Positions 22,741 to 34,039 of a DNA stretch of 64,000 nt are shown piece after piece (within the stretch, counting starts at the first letter, position 1; each line of letters starts with the position of its first letter). Source of the stretch: Meghimatium bilineatum. Its lineage: Eukaryota; Mollusca; Gastropoda; Stylommatophora; Philomycidae. A program made the position numbers and the translations under genes. The stretch is taken from positions 26,750,015-26,814,014 of the forward strand of contig CM067311.1 in the NCBI GenBank assembly GCA_034231615.1, in the 5' to 3' direction. The notes beneath the pieces were generated by a model that worked only from the letters and a program-made list of their open reading frames with translations, made no database searches and was not told the DNA's origin.

Positions 22741-25379
22741 TCAGGAGTCATACTCTAGTACTGGCCTAACTCTACCTGTGTATAGCCTTTTCAAGATTTT
22801 GCTGTCCGCTCCCCAGTTTGTGCCTGCTAACTTTTTCATTATTGCCATTCTATTTCTGGCTCGTTTCTCTGCTTTTTCTGTCTGTTTTGCCCATGTCATT
22901 CTAGAGTCAAGGGTAATTCCGAGGTATGTTGGGTTCTGCTCTAGTGGGAGAACGTGATTGTTTATTTTTAGTGTTGTTTTCTGTACCTTGTTGGATAGTG
23001 TGAATATTGTGTGTGTGGTTTTCTTTTCATTAATGGTAAGCAACCATTTCTTGGTCCAGCTTTCAAGTTTGTGCAGTGCCCCTTGCATTCTATTTTTTGC
23101 AACTGCTATTGTCACCCCTCCTGTCTACAAGGCCAGGTCATCTGCATACATTGCAGAGTGTACCCCAGTTGGTATGCCCTCCATAATATCATTTATGTAA
23201 ATTAAGAAGAGTGTAGGGGATAGTACACCTCCTTGCGGGACACCTTGTTCTAGTATTCTCTTCCTGTTACGTTTTCCCTGTACTTGCACTCTAGCTGTTC
23301 TTTTTTCCATATAGTTGCATATCCAGTTATATAAGTGTCCTCTGATTCCTAGTCTAAGGAGCTTGTTCTTGGTCCATCTTTCCAAACTTTGTCAAATGCC
23401 TTCTCCATGTCAACCCACACTGCAAGCGTGTGTTTTTTTTCTTGGTATGCATCTTCAATCTCTTGGGCTATGTAGGCGACCTGGTCCTCTGTTGATCTGT
23501 GTTGTCGGAAGCCGCTCTGTTGTGCTGCTATGAGTTGTTTTCCTTCCAAGTGCCACATGAGTCTTCTGTTGACTATTTTCTCCATTAATTTGCCCATACA
23601 GCTGAGGAGACTGACAGGTCTATAACTACTTGGGTCGAGTTTGTCTTTGCCTTGCTTTAAAATGGGTACCATGATAGCTTCTTTCCATGCGGTGGGCACC
23701 TGTCCTGTTCTCCAGCTAGTATTTACTATGTTTAGAATTTTTCTCTTTGCTCTAGGCCCCAGTTTCATAAGCATCTCATTGGTAACCCCATCTTTACCTG
23801 GTGACTTCTTGAGTTTAAGGTTCTGTAGTGCTTCTTCTAGCTCAGTTTCTGTAAATTTTGCCAACATTTGCTCTTCTATAACCATAGGCATATCCTTTAG
23901 TCCATGGATTTCATTCTTGACTTCTATTTTTCTTTCATTTGGTATGTTTATCTGGCTCACAGTTGCATAATTTTTAATGAAAATGTTTGCTGCTGCTTTT
24001 CCCGTGTGCATTTTGTTATTATATTCAAGTGTTATTGGAGGTCGGCTACTGTTTTCATCACTCAATGCCTTGGCAAGTTTCCAGAGTTTGTTTCCATCTT
24101 TGTCCATGTTAAGGCTCTCGGTTTTTTCGATCCATCTCCTCCTTGCTGATGTTTTTACCTCTCTCTTGTATTTAGCTGAGGCTGCCTTGAGAGCAATATT
24201 ACTTTCTGTACTCTGCTCTGTTTCTGCTAATTCTCTGGCCATAATCAGGTCTTCTTCAAGCTTTTGTATTTCTTTGGACCAGTACGGTTTGTAGTTTTTT
24301 CTTGCCCCTCTTGGTATTGCGTCTTTTGCTGCCCTAATTATTGCCTCAGTTAGCTTTTCCGTCATGTTCTTAATTTTTTTGGGATGGGTGTTGATAGGCT
24401 CACTATATGCGTCTGAGAATTTTGCAAATTTGTCCCAGTCTGCTCTCTTATAGTTCCAGCGGGGAAGAGGTTTCTGCTCTTCCTGTGTGTAGTTAAGGTT
24501 GATAGTGAGTTTTATTGGTTTGTGGTCACTGTCCCCTAGCTGGTTCATAACTATTCTACATATTTTATGGGATAAATCGCCAGTGGCAAACGCTAAATCT
24601 GGGGTTGATGTTGATTTCCATCTCCTTGTGTAGAAAGTTGGGGGATCATCCTGTGCATTCAACAGAAATAGATTGTTATCGATTTCCCATTCTTCCACTT
24701 CTTCTCCTCTTGAGTCAGTTTGCTGGTAACCCCACCTTTCAGAGTGGCTGTTAAAGTCACCCACTACAATACAGTGTGTGTCTGTAATATCTATTGTTTC
24801 TAATTTAAGGGCTCTTCCTACTGGGCTGTATATGTTATAAATTCTGATGGGCTGGTTTTCTATGTACACATCTGTTCCTATAATCTCTGATTCTCCTATT
24901 GTATTTATTTCTATCTGCTTTGTTGGAATGGTGTTGCGTATCAGTGTAAGTACCCCTCCCTGATGCCCTTCTCTGTCCTGTCTGAATGTTTGGTAGCCCC
25001 TGATAGAGAATCTATGGTTTAGGTTAAGATGGGTTTCTTGTATGCAAGCCACATCAATCTTGTCGTTATCCAGTCTAGCTGTTAGTGCCTGCTTTTTGTG
25101 GTAAATGCCTTCCGCATTCCACTGCAGTATGTTTAGTCCTTTTGTCTGTTGTGTGGTTTGACCAGTCATAATTTCCTGCTGTTCCCATTTCCTGGTCTTC
25201 CAAAATGGGCCAGGGTGACCACCAGTAGCTTGGGGTGGGCCCCTTCGAGGCATGGGGCACTCTACCTGCCTGGTGGGACTCCTCAGGCAGAGCACCATAC
25301 CTAGAATCCATTGTCTCAATCTGCATGAGTGTATATGAGGTACGTTGCACTTTGTTATGCGCCATATGGCCAAGTGCAT
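22741..25379 (-). pseudogene. LINE A ORF2: endonuclease and reverse transcriptase part
   Basis: The frame 25379-23349 holds an APE-type endonuclease: LNILQWNAEG at about residue 84, the catalytic QETHL, VVGDFNSHSERWG and the final SDHKP. The in-frame methionine before LNILQWN, near 25169, is a more likely start than 25379. The RT follows with SPGKDGVTNEML, SSYRPVSLLS, SGFRQHRST and VDMEKAFDKVW. A frameshift near 23385 moves reading to 23385-23125, which has GVPQGGVLSP and the catalytic YADD. A TAG replaces the tryptophan after YADDLAL. The same frame then resumes to 22741 through the thumb (PTYLGITLDSRMTW). Catalytic residues are intact, so the damage is recent. Confidence 0.85.
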
Positions 25380-26010
25380 CCGATTTCCGCCAGCTATTTT
25401 TTTTAGGTTTGCTTTCCTTAGATGGTCTACCCTCCCGGGATCATGAGCACCATCTGTCCAAGTTTTGTGTAGAGTTTTCCATCTCCTAGGTGGCCTGTCT
25501 TTCTGGACTCTTGAGCGCCACCTGCCCAGCAGTTAGGGGAATTTTTAAAGTTTTCCTGCCTTTTTCCTTTATGGGATGGAGCTGATTGGGGCCTAAGTAG
25601 GGTTTTACTGACTTTTCCCTTTGTATGTTTTAGCAAATAGTTTCCCATATTCCCCTATTTTAAAGGTCCCCCCAACCCTGGGGGACGCGCATGCTGGGGT
25701 CAATGACCCCAGCTGTTGGCTTGAGCTTATAGCGGCTCATACTCGCTTGATGCTGCCCGTCACGAGACACATGGGGTATTTCAGTGGAGATATCAGTGCC
25801 ACCTGATATCCCACCCCGTCCTGTTGGGCAACATCGCCAGTTTGTCCGCGACTGCTTATTCATCCAGAAATCTGGATTATTCGTCCAGAGATCTGTCTTA
25901 TATGCAGCCAACCACCAGATATGGAGACTCCATATCCGGAGGTTGTTCCACGATCCGCAACCTGTGGACGCGCCTGGTAGGGGATGGTCGCCTCCCCCCC
26001 CCCAGGGTCA

Positions 26011-26230
26011 AGACATTCAAACTGTGTACTCAAGTCACTGAAACGGACCAATCGAAACAAGGACTATTACAATAACATAGAACACACGTTGAAGTATCAT
26101 TATTACCACAAAAACAGAACATCCACATTCGTACTACAAGAGTCAATATGCCTCCTTGTAAACATAAATAGCACAGAGACAGTGCAATGTTGTGTTTTCA
26201 GTGACTTGAGCACACAGTTTGAATGTCTTT
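26011..26230. repeat. Inverted repeat pair, about 30 bp arms
   Basis: The left arm, gacattcaaactgtgtactc plus aagtcactgaaa, at 26012-26042 is inverted at 26194-26228 with a single mismatch. The arms are about 150 bp apart. The left arm overlaps the target duplication of LINE A, so LINE A inserted at the edge of this small foldback element. Confidence 0.75.
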
Positions 26231-26239
26231 AAAAATCAC

Positions 26240-26879
26240 ATTTTGTGGGGAGGGAGGGATGGAATGAGGTTAGTCAAGTACGGAAGGACCCATTTATTCG
26301 AGCTGCAATGCGATTGGTACCGCTAGAACAGACATGGTTCAATTCATGTTTGTCTCAATAATTAATATCTAGTAGAAGCATTGTTCTGCTTCAAGAGAAA
26401 TTCAGCGTGAGTTTGAGAACGAACACTAACAAAACAACTATGGATGGGATTCCATATCGGTTATATTAGGAGTAACAGCATCATGAAATTTTGACAGATC
26501 GAAGTTGACGTAACCAGACTATTCAGCAATCATTAATTTCAAATAGCAGTCGATTAACGTTGTGGTCATAGTGATGGCACATATCATAGTCCTAATGAGA
26601 TGCCATAAGTATTTGTAGGAACGTGTTGGTGGAATAGTTTCTTACTATACTGTACTATTGAGAACTAGTTAGTGCACTGGCTTTATAGTCCGGTGTATTG
26701 TGGTTTCATTTCAGTTTATCTGGAAATAGTTATACAAATTAACAACGGCTGCTCAGTCTGAGGAAGTGGGTATCATGTGTCCTGGAAAACTAAAGGTGGT
26801 TGGTGTTTTGTTCTTGTGACATTACTTTCTCAGGAGGTTGAGCAGGCTTCTTCATCGTCCCTGTGTATGCAGTTTGTCA
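26240..26879. other. No gene recognised
   Basis: This 640-bp stretch between LINE A debris and the next RNase H fragment has no convincing reading frame on either strand and no repeat partner that I could find in the window. Confidence 0.5.
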
Positions 26880-27905
26880 AATTTTTTCTTCTTCTTCTTT
26901 CGTTCACTTGAAACATGTCTATATCTGTAATTCTGTCTCCTTAATAAAACTCACTGTCCTCTGTAGTTCATACAGTGTCCCATAGAGCTTTGATTCCAGT
27001 GTTGTTTCCTCTGGCCAATATGTCTTCCTCAGCGTTGCATGCTCAGAACACTCTTGAAGTATATGTTTGGCACTCTGTGCTGCCACATGTACACCTGGCC
27101 GTGTTGCCAATCTTGAACTTTGTATACATGTGACTGCGGAGTCGGTTGTGTCCTGTTCTGAGACGTAGAATTATAACTTGTTCTGATCTGTTCATAATGT
27201 GATAGTCATCTTGTGTTGGTGTTTGTGGCTTTCTTATTGACTTGATCATCTGTTTTTTCTGATGGTAGGTGATTGGTATATCTGGTTGGTCTTCGGCAGC
27301 ACCTTCATTAGCCAGTTGGTCTGCTTTTTCATTTCCTGGTATTCCACAGTGAGAGGGTATCCACTGCATGGTTACCCTATACTGGTAAGACAATTCGCTA
27401 AGTAGTTTTTTCAAGTCTGTTAGTTTTCCAGACTGGAGAGCGTGAAGCACTGACCTTGCATCTGTCAGGAATACCACAGGCTGTAGGCCAGAGTTGGAGT
27501 TCAGCAGTTTTTTAGCTACCACACTAATTGCCTGGATTTCTGCATCATAATTATTGCAGAATTTTCCTGTCGGTGTTCTGATTGTATCTCTAGGCTTGTG
27601 TGGAAATTCTATATATACACCTCCATTCCTCACAGCATTCTGTGCTGACCCATCTGTGTACACTCTGGCCCATATATCTTGTGGATATTCCTCATCCAGG
27701 AAACTGAGGGTGACTGTCATTCGCTGCACACTGTTCTGTTCATCCTCGCTTAGTATTCCTTTCACATGGGTCTGAATGTATATTGGCATTCCATGGCTTT
27801 CTAGTTTGTCAATGAAAAATACGGATTTAAATACCTTATTCCTCAAAGGCGTGTACAAGAAATACTTGGCTAGAGGAATGCACAAAGACTGCAACTGATA
27901 ATGTG
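26880..27905 (-). pseudogene. LINE A-related RNase H fragment with GAA tail
   Basis: Frame 27894-27043 encodes RVYTDGSAQNAVRNGG, the glutamate of NYDAEIQAIS, the aspartate of FLTDARSVLHAL and IPGNEKADQLANEG, so all four catalytic acidic residues of RNase H are visible. It continues with ILRLRTGHNRLRSHMYTKF. A frameshift near 27080 shifts reading to 27110-26919, which restores the SAKHILQEC metal-binding tail. The element ends in cttcttcttctt on the plus strand at ~26888. It is clearly related to LINE A but diverged, 5'-truncated, with the RT missing. N-terminal residues before LESHGMPIY look like the connector after the thumb. Confidence 0.85.
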
Positions 27906-27949
27906 CCTACTATCTAAATAACCTCAGGTGTGATAGAAAGCTGGAGAGA

Positions 27950-28475
27950 TTTAGTTAGTTATTCCTCTAGGGCCAAAGACGGATGTCATAGATTTCCATG
28001 TCTCTCGTTTCATTGCAATTTGCTTTAGATCTTCATTGTTTCTACTAACGATGGTGAAACGTTCCCTTGTAATAGTTCTACGTAAAATTTCTTTTGGTCT
28101 TCCTCGTTACCTCTTGCCTTTTGGTGACTACATCAAAGCTTGACAGGGGAGTCTTTCAGTATCCATTCGTAGTGCGTGTCCGATGTAATTCCAGTGACGC
28201 TTTCTAATATAGGTGGATACATATTCTTGTTTTGATTCTTGTCTGACAACTGTGTTTGATTTGAAGTCTGACCAACGTATGCTCAGTAGCCTTCTAAGAC
28301 ATTTATTTTCAAAGGTGTTTAGTCCTTGCTCTAATTTTGATGTTGCTTTCCAACTTTCGCATCCATATGTTAATGTTGGAATTATGCAGTTGAAGATTTT
28401 GAGTTTTGTGTTATTTCTTAGTGTTTTTGAATGCCAGCTATTTGATAGTTTATTGAATGAGTTAGCAGCCAATGC
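27950..28475 (-). pseudogene. RTE-like LINE RT C-terminus
   Basis: Minus frame 28472-28128 gives KLKIFNCIIPTLTYGCESWK, FENKCLRRLLSIRWSDFKSN and YIRKRHWNYIGHALRM. After a frameshift the basic tail GRPKEILRRTITRERF and a final KRETWKSM follow to about 27960. It resembles the copy at 3228-3930. It lies just upstream of the first recognised ARM-TIR exon. Confidence 0.8.
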
Positions 28476-28624
28476 AATACGGTGTGATATTTACGGAGAG
28501 ATTGCAGTCAAGGAAATCACAATCACTAATGTTTGAGTTTGCTTAGATTGTATATGTATCAATGTATCAAAACACCTGAAGACTATTGTGTCAAGAAACT
28601 GAATATGTTGTCATTCAATTTCAG

Positions 28625-28838
28625 AATTCAACATCAAAGAATGACATAGATTCCCGAAGCAAAAACCTTTCTATTGAGCAGGTGAAGGAGAAGGTGTCTG
28701 TTGCTGTTACAGAGCTGAAAAATATGGAGGAGTATCACCATGGAGACGGCATGAAGTATCAAAAGGCTATTGGAGACCTTTACTGGGACTACAGGAGAAC
28801 AGAGCTAGGTGACTTTCTGGCGGACTTGGGGTATGCAG
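28625..28838 (+). CDS. ARM-TIR gene, exon a (N-terminal conserved block)
   Basis: The acceptor ttcaatttcag precedes 28625 and the donor gtgaga follows 28838. The 71 codons include LSIEQVKEKVSVAVTELKNM and KYQKAIGDLYWDYRRTELGD, then FLADLGYA. This block is characteristic of a family of invertebrate proteins with armadillo-type repeats and a C-terminal TIR domain. The exon enters in phase 0 and leaves one base (G), which joins with the next exon to make glutamate. No start codon or upstream exon was recognised in the window. The family role is thought to be in intracellular immune or NAD-related signalling, which is knowledge by family and not shown here. Confidence 0.85.
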
Positions 28839-29194
28839 GTGAGATCTATTATTAGTACAATATGCACAAGAGCAATCTTCCTTTATGTCAGTACATATCA
28901 ATAATAAATAAATGTAAGATTATATTTTAAATGGTTCCTATTACGTTTAAGTTATATCAGCTCCAATTAATTGTTTACTAGTGTCATGAGTTATAAGTGT
29001 CATTCACTCTTGTCATTAATTTTACTTGTGGAAAAGAAAGGTAATGGTCAGCTGAGCTATGAACCGATGTAACAACACTCTTTTCCCATAAGTGCTCAGC
29101 TGCCAAATCCCTCTCAGTATATCAGGTTGACCAAAAATTACCTTACTAGCGTCGCCTAATGCACTTGCTCAAAGACGATTCTCAAATTTCCAAG

Positions 29195-29500
29195 AGCATG
29201 AAATGAACAGCCTTGATTGGGAGAGAGCTAGAAAGATCCAATATTGACATAGAAAATCTGAGTGAAACTCGCCTTGTTGGTGTTGGTCAGTTTTGTGAAA
29301 GAGCTGCTGGTTATACATGATTTTGGGGCAGAAGAGACATTAAAGAAAGACGTAGTGCGTGAGTATGCTTCGCTATTAAAACATCACTTTATGCAAACTA
29401 GCAGGCTCACCAAAGGGAATAAATGATCGTCTCATGACGGTAAAAGTCTACCTGCTTTTTGGTAAGAAATATGCAATAATTCTCCGACTCCACCACTGTC
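29195..29500 (+). pseudogene. LINE endonuclease N-terminal fragment
   Basis: The plus strand reads LERSNIDIENLSETRLVGVG, FCERAAGYT, FWGRRDIKERRSA and SPKGINDRLMT. This is the first third of an APE-type endonuclease in LINEs of the kind that carry a C-terminal C2H2 finger (compare 190-865 and 34040-34335). The SETR motif contains the catalytic glutamate. A stop replaces a codon after AGYT. Confidence 0.75.
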
Positions 29501-30172
29501 AGACACCATTCCCTGCATTCTCTATTGAGTGATATTATTACTTTGAAGGCTGTCGGACAATCTAAGGGCGCCCGACTCTATTCCGCACCAGGTAGCAAAT
29601 CCTCCAATCTGGACACGCTTTGTATAATATCATCTGCGCGTCCCATCCACGACTTTCCTCTCTTAAGTTGACTGCCTTTGAGAATTTCAGGTTGTAGATG
29701 GTGCTCTTTATCAGCTGTGATTTGTAGGTAGTCCCGCGCTCGGCACATTTGTATTCTCTGCAGTTGGGGAATCAAGTAAGTATCGCATAGCCCGTGCCGA
29801 TGTGTCTCTCGTGTACCCCAAAATGATTCGCATTGCCTCATTCTGGATTCTATCCAATCTTTCTGTTTGAGTCTGAATCATTGTCAGAATCGCAATTGCG
29901 TCTCTTCCATCGCCACCACCAATCCCTGATACAGCAGAAATAGCAGCCTCTGCTCACATTGAGCAGCAGCCATAACTATCATCGCCGCAAGACCTTTATA
30001 TGCCTTTACAATGATGTCGACATGATCTTTGAAACTCAGACTTCGGTCCAACATAACCAACACGTATTTCATTGTGCTGGTTCTCTCGCGGACATCCCCT
30101 TTCAAAGTGACCGATAACGTTGGCATGTTTACTATGTAATTGGGGTGCAAAGGGAACGCATCGCTCTAGGCG
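29501..30172 (-). pseudogene. LINE B family RT thumb fragment
   Basis: Minus frames 30150-29884 and 29841-29578 match the LINE B segment after its palm: YVLVMLDRSLSFKDHVDII, AAAQCEQRLLFLLYQGLVVA, then SFWGTRETHRHGLCDTYL and KRGKSWMGRADDIIQSV. The aligned LINE B residues lie around 54930-55430. One frameshift lies near 29860. The copy is truncated on both sides. Confidence 0.85.
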
Positions 30173-30619
30173 GACAAATATAAATAACCAAATGGTCAGA
30201 GGGTGTCCGACAAAGTGGATGGTGCCGCAGTAACCTAATGAACAAATAGTAACGCAAAATGAGGTAAACAGGTTACTAAAACACTTACCTAGCCTATTAA
30301 TAAAAATATATTTTAAAAAGTATATATAAAAAACATACAATAAAGCTAAACAGGACAATTCTCCACGTATCGGCTCAAATTGAACCTTTTTCAAGAGACA
30401 AACAACAGAAAACGACAAAATAAAAAACAAAATAGATGTCTATATTTCATCAAGCCCCGTCTCCATAGCGCAGGGATGGCAATGCATCTAGTAAAAGTGA
30501 AAATGTGTGCATTCATTATAAACAAACCGAAAGTGGGAAATTAGAGACACTATAGATGAGTGCAAGAATAATAAAAGAAAAAGATAAGAAAAATACCCCT
30601 TTTGTCACTTTTTCAGGCA
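30173..30619. other. No gene recognised
   Basis: The stretch is AT-rich from 30290 to 30440. The open frame 30430-29996 on the minus strand overlaps the LINE B fragment and shows no domain. Confidence 0.5.
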
Positions 30620-31534
30620 GGCAGGTTATCTAGGCAGACCCAGGGTTAGCAGATAACCAAGATTCCAAATGTACCTCCTCGCGGTGCAGCCTGGAAACAG
30701 AAATACAGCAGCTCGAGCTGATTCTGGCCAAATCATTTGGGGATCGTGTCCGAGAATGTGGAGGTAGCAGATGGAAAGAGATTTGACTGCTTAAGAGACA
30801 GACAATATCTCCGACACCACCAGCATCACCACATATAGTGACACTGTCGACATACTGTGAAGCTAGTTTTGTCCAGTCCGAACATTGGAGGGGCGGACAA
30901 TGTAAAATGCACGCAAAGGTAGATGCATGGCGAGGGACAAATAGATTTCATACTGAGTACAATGAAAAAATGAAAGGGCAGGGCAGAGCGAACTGCAAAT
31001 AGAAAGTGAAAGTACCTAGGAAAGGGGAACTACAAGCTCCGTCAGCTCGAGCCGAGCTTCTAGATACCTGTGCTCCTTACAGACAGAGACCCAGACCCAA
31101 TCATTGGCGTTTGGAAAAACAAGAAGACCTAACCCAACTCTAATGTCGAGCCTTCCTAAACCGGAAATATGCTCGCAAAGAGAAAGGGTTCTGTACCCGA
31201 TGGGCTTAGGCAAGAAATTGACAACGACTTTCGCCCTGGCCAAACTCTACTGTCAGGTTTTCCTATACCGGAAATACACTTGCAGAGAGAAAGGGTTCAG
31301 TACCTGATGGGCTCAGGCGCTATTGGGACAAGGTCGCTCAGCTTGAGAACGCCTTGCTCTCAAACGCATGGTGTGAAACGCATGGTGTCGAACTTGGACA
31401 AGGGGTACACAATGTCGGTGAATAACACCTCTGCTAAGAGGGCGAAAGAGACAGGGTCCGACTCTTCTGTTGAGTTCTTCCCCTTAATGAACCAGGCTCA
31501 CGGATGAGAAACGGTTCAGTACCTGATGGGCATA
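30620..31534. repeat. Dispersed repeat, copy 1
   Basis: agataaccaagatt, gtacctcctcg and ggaaacagaaatacagca recur at 46479-46545, and aacattggagg-gcgg recurs at 46737. Later pieces near 31140-31330 (gagagaaagggttcagtacc) recur near 47250. The last 80 bp (ttgagttcttccccttaatg to acggttcagtacc) recur inverted at 38073-38150. It looks like the 5' region of a LINE family, because the copy here runs directly into a LINE B RT fragment at 31535. No coding function can be supported. Confidence 0.65.
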
Positions 31535-31990
31535 GGCACGTATTCTGCATGGTTATGAGCCTGAAACCCTGTATCTTTGAATGACTCTTGTCAGGCTTGG
31601 GTAGTAGGATTAAATAACTATACAGCCAGTTTTCTTCTACTGAGCTATTCGCAAGGCTCTTGTTGAACAACATTGCCAGCTCCTTAAGGTCCTCGTCTGA
31701 CCTGCTTCTAAGATCGTCATACCTAATGCCGCCAGGTCCTTGCGCTGAGTTACATGATCTTTTCAGTGCGGCTGTAATATCTTCAAGAGTAATTGCATTA
31801 TCACTTTATATAACTTGCTTATTGAACATGTCTGTGACTGTTTTCATTATTTCATTGTAATTTCCTAAGTTCCTCTGACCAATTTGTGCCTTATAATGAG
31901 CCAGCGGTTCTGCACCCTTATTCTCAACTGTCTTCTGCCATACTAAGCCTGTGCTTTTGAAAATTTGGGATTGTTATACGCTTCCTTGGG
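31535..31990 (-). pseudogene. LINE B family RT N-terminal fragment
   Basis: Frame 31673-31434 includes SVEENWLYSYLILLPKPDKS and GFRLITMQNT, matching LINE B TVKEDWLHSYLIPLHKPGKD and GYRIITMQNT. Further 5', to 31990, the minus strand has weaker similarity to the stretch with GPDGIRYDDI. Reading frames are interrupted several times. Confidence 0.8.
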
Positions 31991-32139
31991 TAGTTCATTG
32001 ATTTGTGCAGGCACCAAAATTAGTGATTTTTGAATCGCACAATTGAAATCAACATGGAGAACCACCATGTGTTAGCAGTATGTAAGTAAATTTTCTTTTC
32101 TGATAGACACTACAGATAAATTTGAAAAGTGGTTATAAT

Positions 32140-33020
32140 AGTTTGTTGTTTGTTCCTTTCGTGCCACAGGCGAGGAGTTGATTCTCCATTTGTTGCGGTC
32201 TGCTCTCTGCAATTTTAGTTCTTGTATGGTCTTGCAGACTATTATTTCCCCTTCTGTATGTGAACAGTATGTTGTTTTTTAAGATTTGTTGAGGCCTTCC
32301 TTGTAGTTGTTTTTTTTACCCTCAGGTGTCCACAGAAGGGTTTGTTGGTTTATTCTGTTTTCATCTAGTCTTAAAATGGGATCGATGTATTTCATCTGCG
32401 TTTTCTTATGACATTTGACACATATTATTGGTGTGTTTTATTTCTTAAATCACCATTTATGACGAAATCGCTCCTTATGACGAAATGTTCCTTAGTTTCC
32501 TGAGACATTTGTTTTCGGAGTTGTTTAATTTTTGGTTTGTTGCTTGAGTTGATTTCCAGCTTTCACTTCCATACGTTAATACTGGGACAATACAGGGTTT
32601 ATATCCTGTTAGCTTGGTTTTCTTCCTAGATATTTGGATTTCCAGATATTAGTTTAGTGAATGTGCTATCTGCAACTGCTATGAGTGTATGTATTTCTTT
32701 CATTTAGTCTCAGTCAACAAACATTTGGCTGACCAAGTAATTGAAGTTGGAGACTTTTTCCAGTATTTGGTTGTTTACTGAGATGTTGTTTGTTGAACTG
32801 GTAAGTTGCATAATTTTGTATGTGTATGTGTTATCTTGAGGTCACGCTGATCTGCAAGTGTGCACAGTTTGTTGGTTATATCATTCAGAAAATAGTTCCT
32901 ACCCGAGTCTAGCCATCTGCATTCATTTACTCCGAGTATATCGAGATTGTAATTTTTCATGCCCCTTATATTCTCCCTGGCAAATTCATCTTGAACAGAT
33001 GAAGTTGTCTCACACATTTA
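32140..33020 (-). pseudogene. RTE-like LINE remnant, endonuclease start joined to RT end
   Basis: Frame 33017-32775 reads NYNLDILGVNECRWLDSGR, the first part of an endonuclease (usual form N-x-D-I-L-G-x-x-E-x-R-W). Directly after it, minus-strand words from an RT thumb follow: VSNFNYLVS, INVWK, INSSNKPKIKQLRKQM. The middle of the element is missing, so a large internal deletion joined the two ends. Confidence 0.65.
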
Positions 33021-33129
33021 TACGTTATATTTTCTCATTGACATAGAAAATGACATCTATTTCTGTCCAAATATGGTTAATTTTCAAATTATTAAATAAT
33101 TGAAATAAAACATTGATGAAAACATTGCT

Positions 33130-33310
33130 TTCGTTACTGCATGTTTTGCTGTGAAGGAGTGCAGTGAGACTTTTTTGTGGGCTGTAGAAATAAAGGCCGC
33201 TTTGCAATAGCAGACACCGCGACATTTTTTATTGTACCTTCGAAAGAAAAAAATGTTGTACCAACCGTTGATTGAACCCGAGACCACACGAGTCCGGGAC
33301 CACAAGAGTC
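33130..33310 (-). repeat. Possible tRNA-derived SINE
   Basis: On the minus strand gggttcaatcaacgg resembles an RNA polymerase III B box and lies after a segment repeating accacacgagtc and gaccacaagagtc. There is no clear A box and no second copy in the window, so the call is weak. Confidence 0.25.
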
Positions 33311-33564
33311 ATAATTGCATAAAATTGGTATACAATGAATTAAAATGCAAAATTTACATTTTAAATGATAATCCAATTGCACAATCATGAAAATAATGAA
33401 TTTTTAAAGGTATATTAGTAATTTCTACTGCATGTAGCCACCGACCCCCTATACCGCCTGAGAGCCCGTCCCTCAAGTTGTTTCTGAACCTACCAGCACC
33501 CCAAGAAGTCTTCATCACCCACTGGGCAACGGTACCACCCACTATGGGAATCTATGCTGTAGAC

Positions 33565-33748
33565 CAGTGTTTCTCAACCGTTTTTTTTAACCATGCCCCA
33601 CGTCTTTCTAAAATTGTTATGGACACCCCCTCCCCCCCCCCCCCCCCCCATCTAACGTGCACATATTTTTTATATTGAAAAATTGAATTATTCAATAAAT
33701 GAAGCCTTAATTACAAGGTATTCAAATTGCCCACGTTGAGAAACACTG
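33565..33748. mobile_element. hAT-type MITE
   Basis: The 184-bp element starts cagtgtttctcaacc and ends gttgagaaacactg, inverted copies of each other. It is flanked by ctgtagac (33557-33564) and ctctagac (33749-33756), an 8-bp target duplication with one mismatch. Both features define hAT-superfamily miniature elements. Inside is a long C-run (33634-33652) and AT-rich sequence. There is no coding capacity, so it depended on a transposase elsewhere. Confidence 0.9.
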
Positions 33749-33794
33749 CTCTAGACGAATATTTACAATCTGCACTACTAGATGAGCATGGTGT

Positions 33795-33960
33795 GCATAC
33801 TTCTTCTTCAACGCTCATCATTAAACTCCCGCTGGATATCTATTGTAGCAGAACAATGGTCCTACTAGATTTCCAGCAGGATGTAGTCCAGAGAATGCAA
33901 ATGCGCTGTGTCGCAATTTTTATTTGCTCCAGTGGCCCGACACATCCGTCTTCGGCGGGG
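33795..33960. repeat. Dispersed repeat, partner at 43070-43225
   Basis: Shared words are ctcccgctggat, tgtagcag, aatggtccta, tagatttccagcag and cacatccgtcttcgg, in the same order and spacing. The pair spans about 150 bp. A small inverted motif (ccgctgga, tccagcag) lies inside. It could be a SINE or MITE, with no clear termini. Confidence 0.75.
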
Positions 33961-34039
33961 TGTGGATACAAACTGGACATATTTGAGCAAATAAATTTGC
34001 GATACAGTGGTGCAGGAATTGTATGATGGAATTCTACAG

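Larger units (their letters stand above)
21637..26006 (-). mobile_element. LINE A: full-length EN-RT-RNase H element with target duplication
   Basis: The element lies between two copies of gtcaagacatt (21626-21636 and 26007-26017), an 11-bp target-site duplication. On the minus strand it begins with a G-rich run and ends in a GAA-type tail (cttcttcttc on the plus strand at 21637). The order is a ~0.6-kb 5' region, an endonuclease, a reverse transcriptase, an RNase H and a C-x-C...H...C tail, the layout of RNase H-bearing non-LTR clades near I, LOA and Outcast. No convincing gag-like ORF1 is seen; small frames at 25427-25648 and 25660-25911 have no recognised domain. ORF2 is broken by at least two frameshifts and two nonsense codons, so the copy is inactive. 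A relative with the same tail type lies at 26880-27905. Confidence 0.85.

Noticed and set aside
23641..24294. Plus-strand hydrophobic frames that look like membrane proteins
   Set aside because: They are antisense shadows of the LINE A RT and endonuclease.
28586..28624. Using ATG 28586 as the start of the ARM-TIR gene
   Set aside because: The 39 bases before 28625 include a polypyrimidine tract and ttcag acceptor, and the encoded residues do not fit the family, so this is intron.
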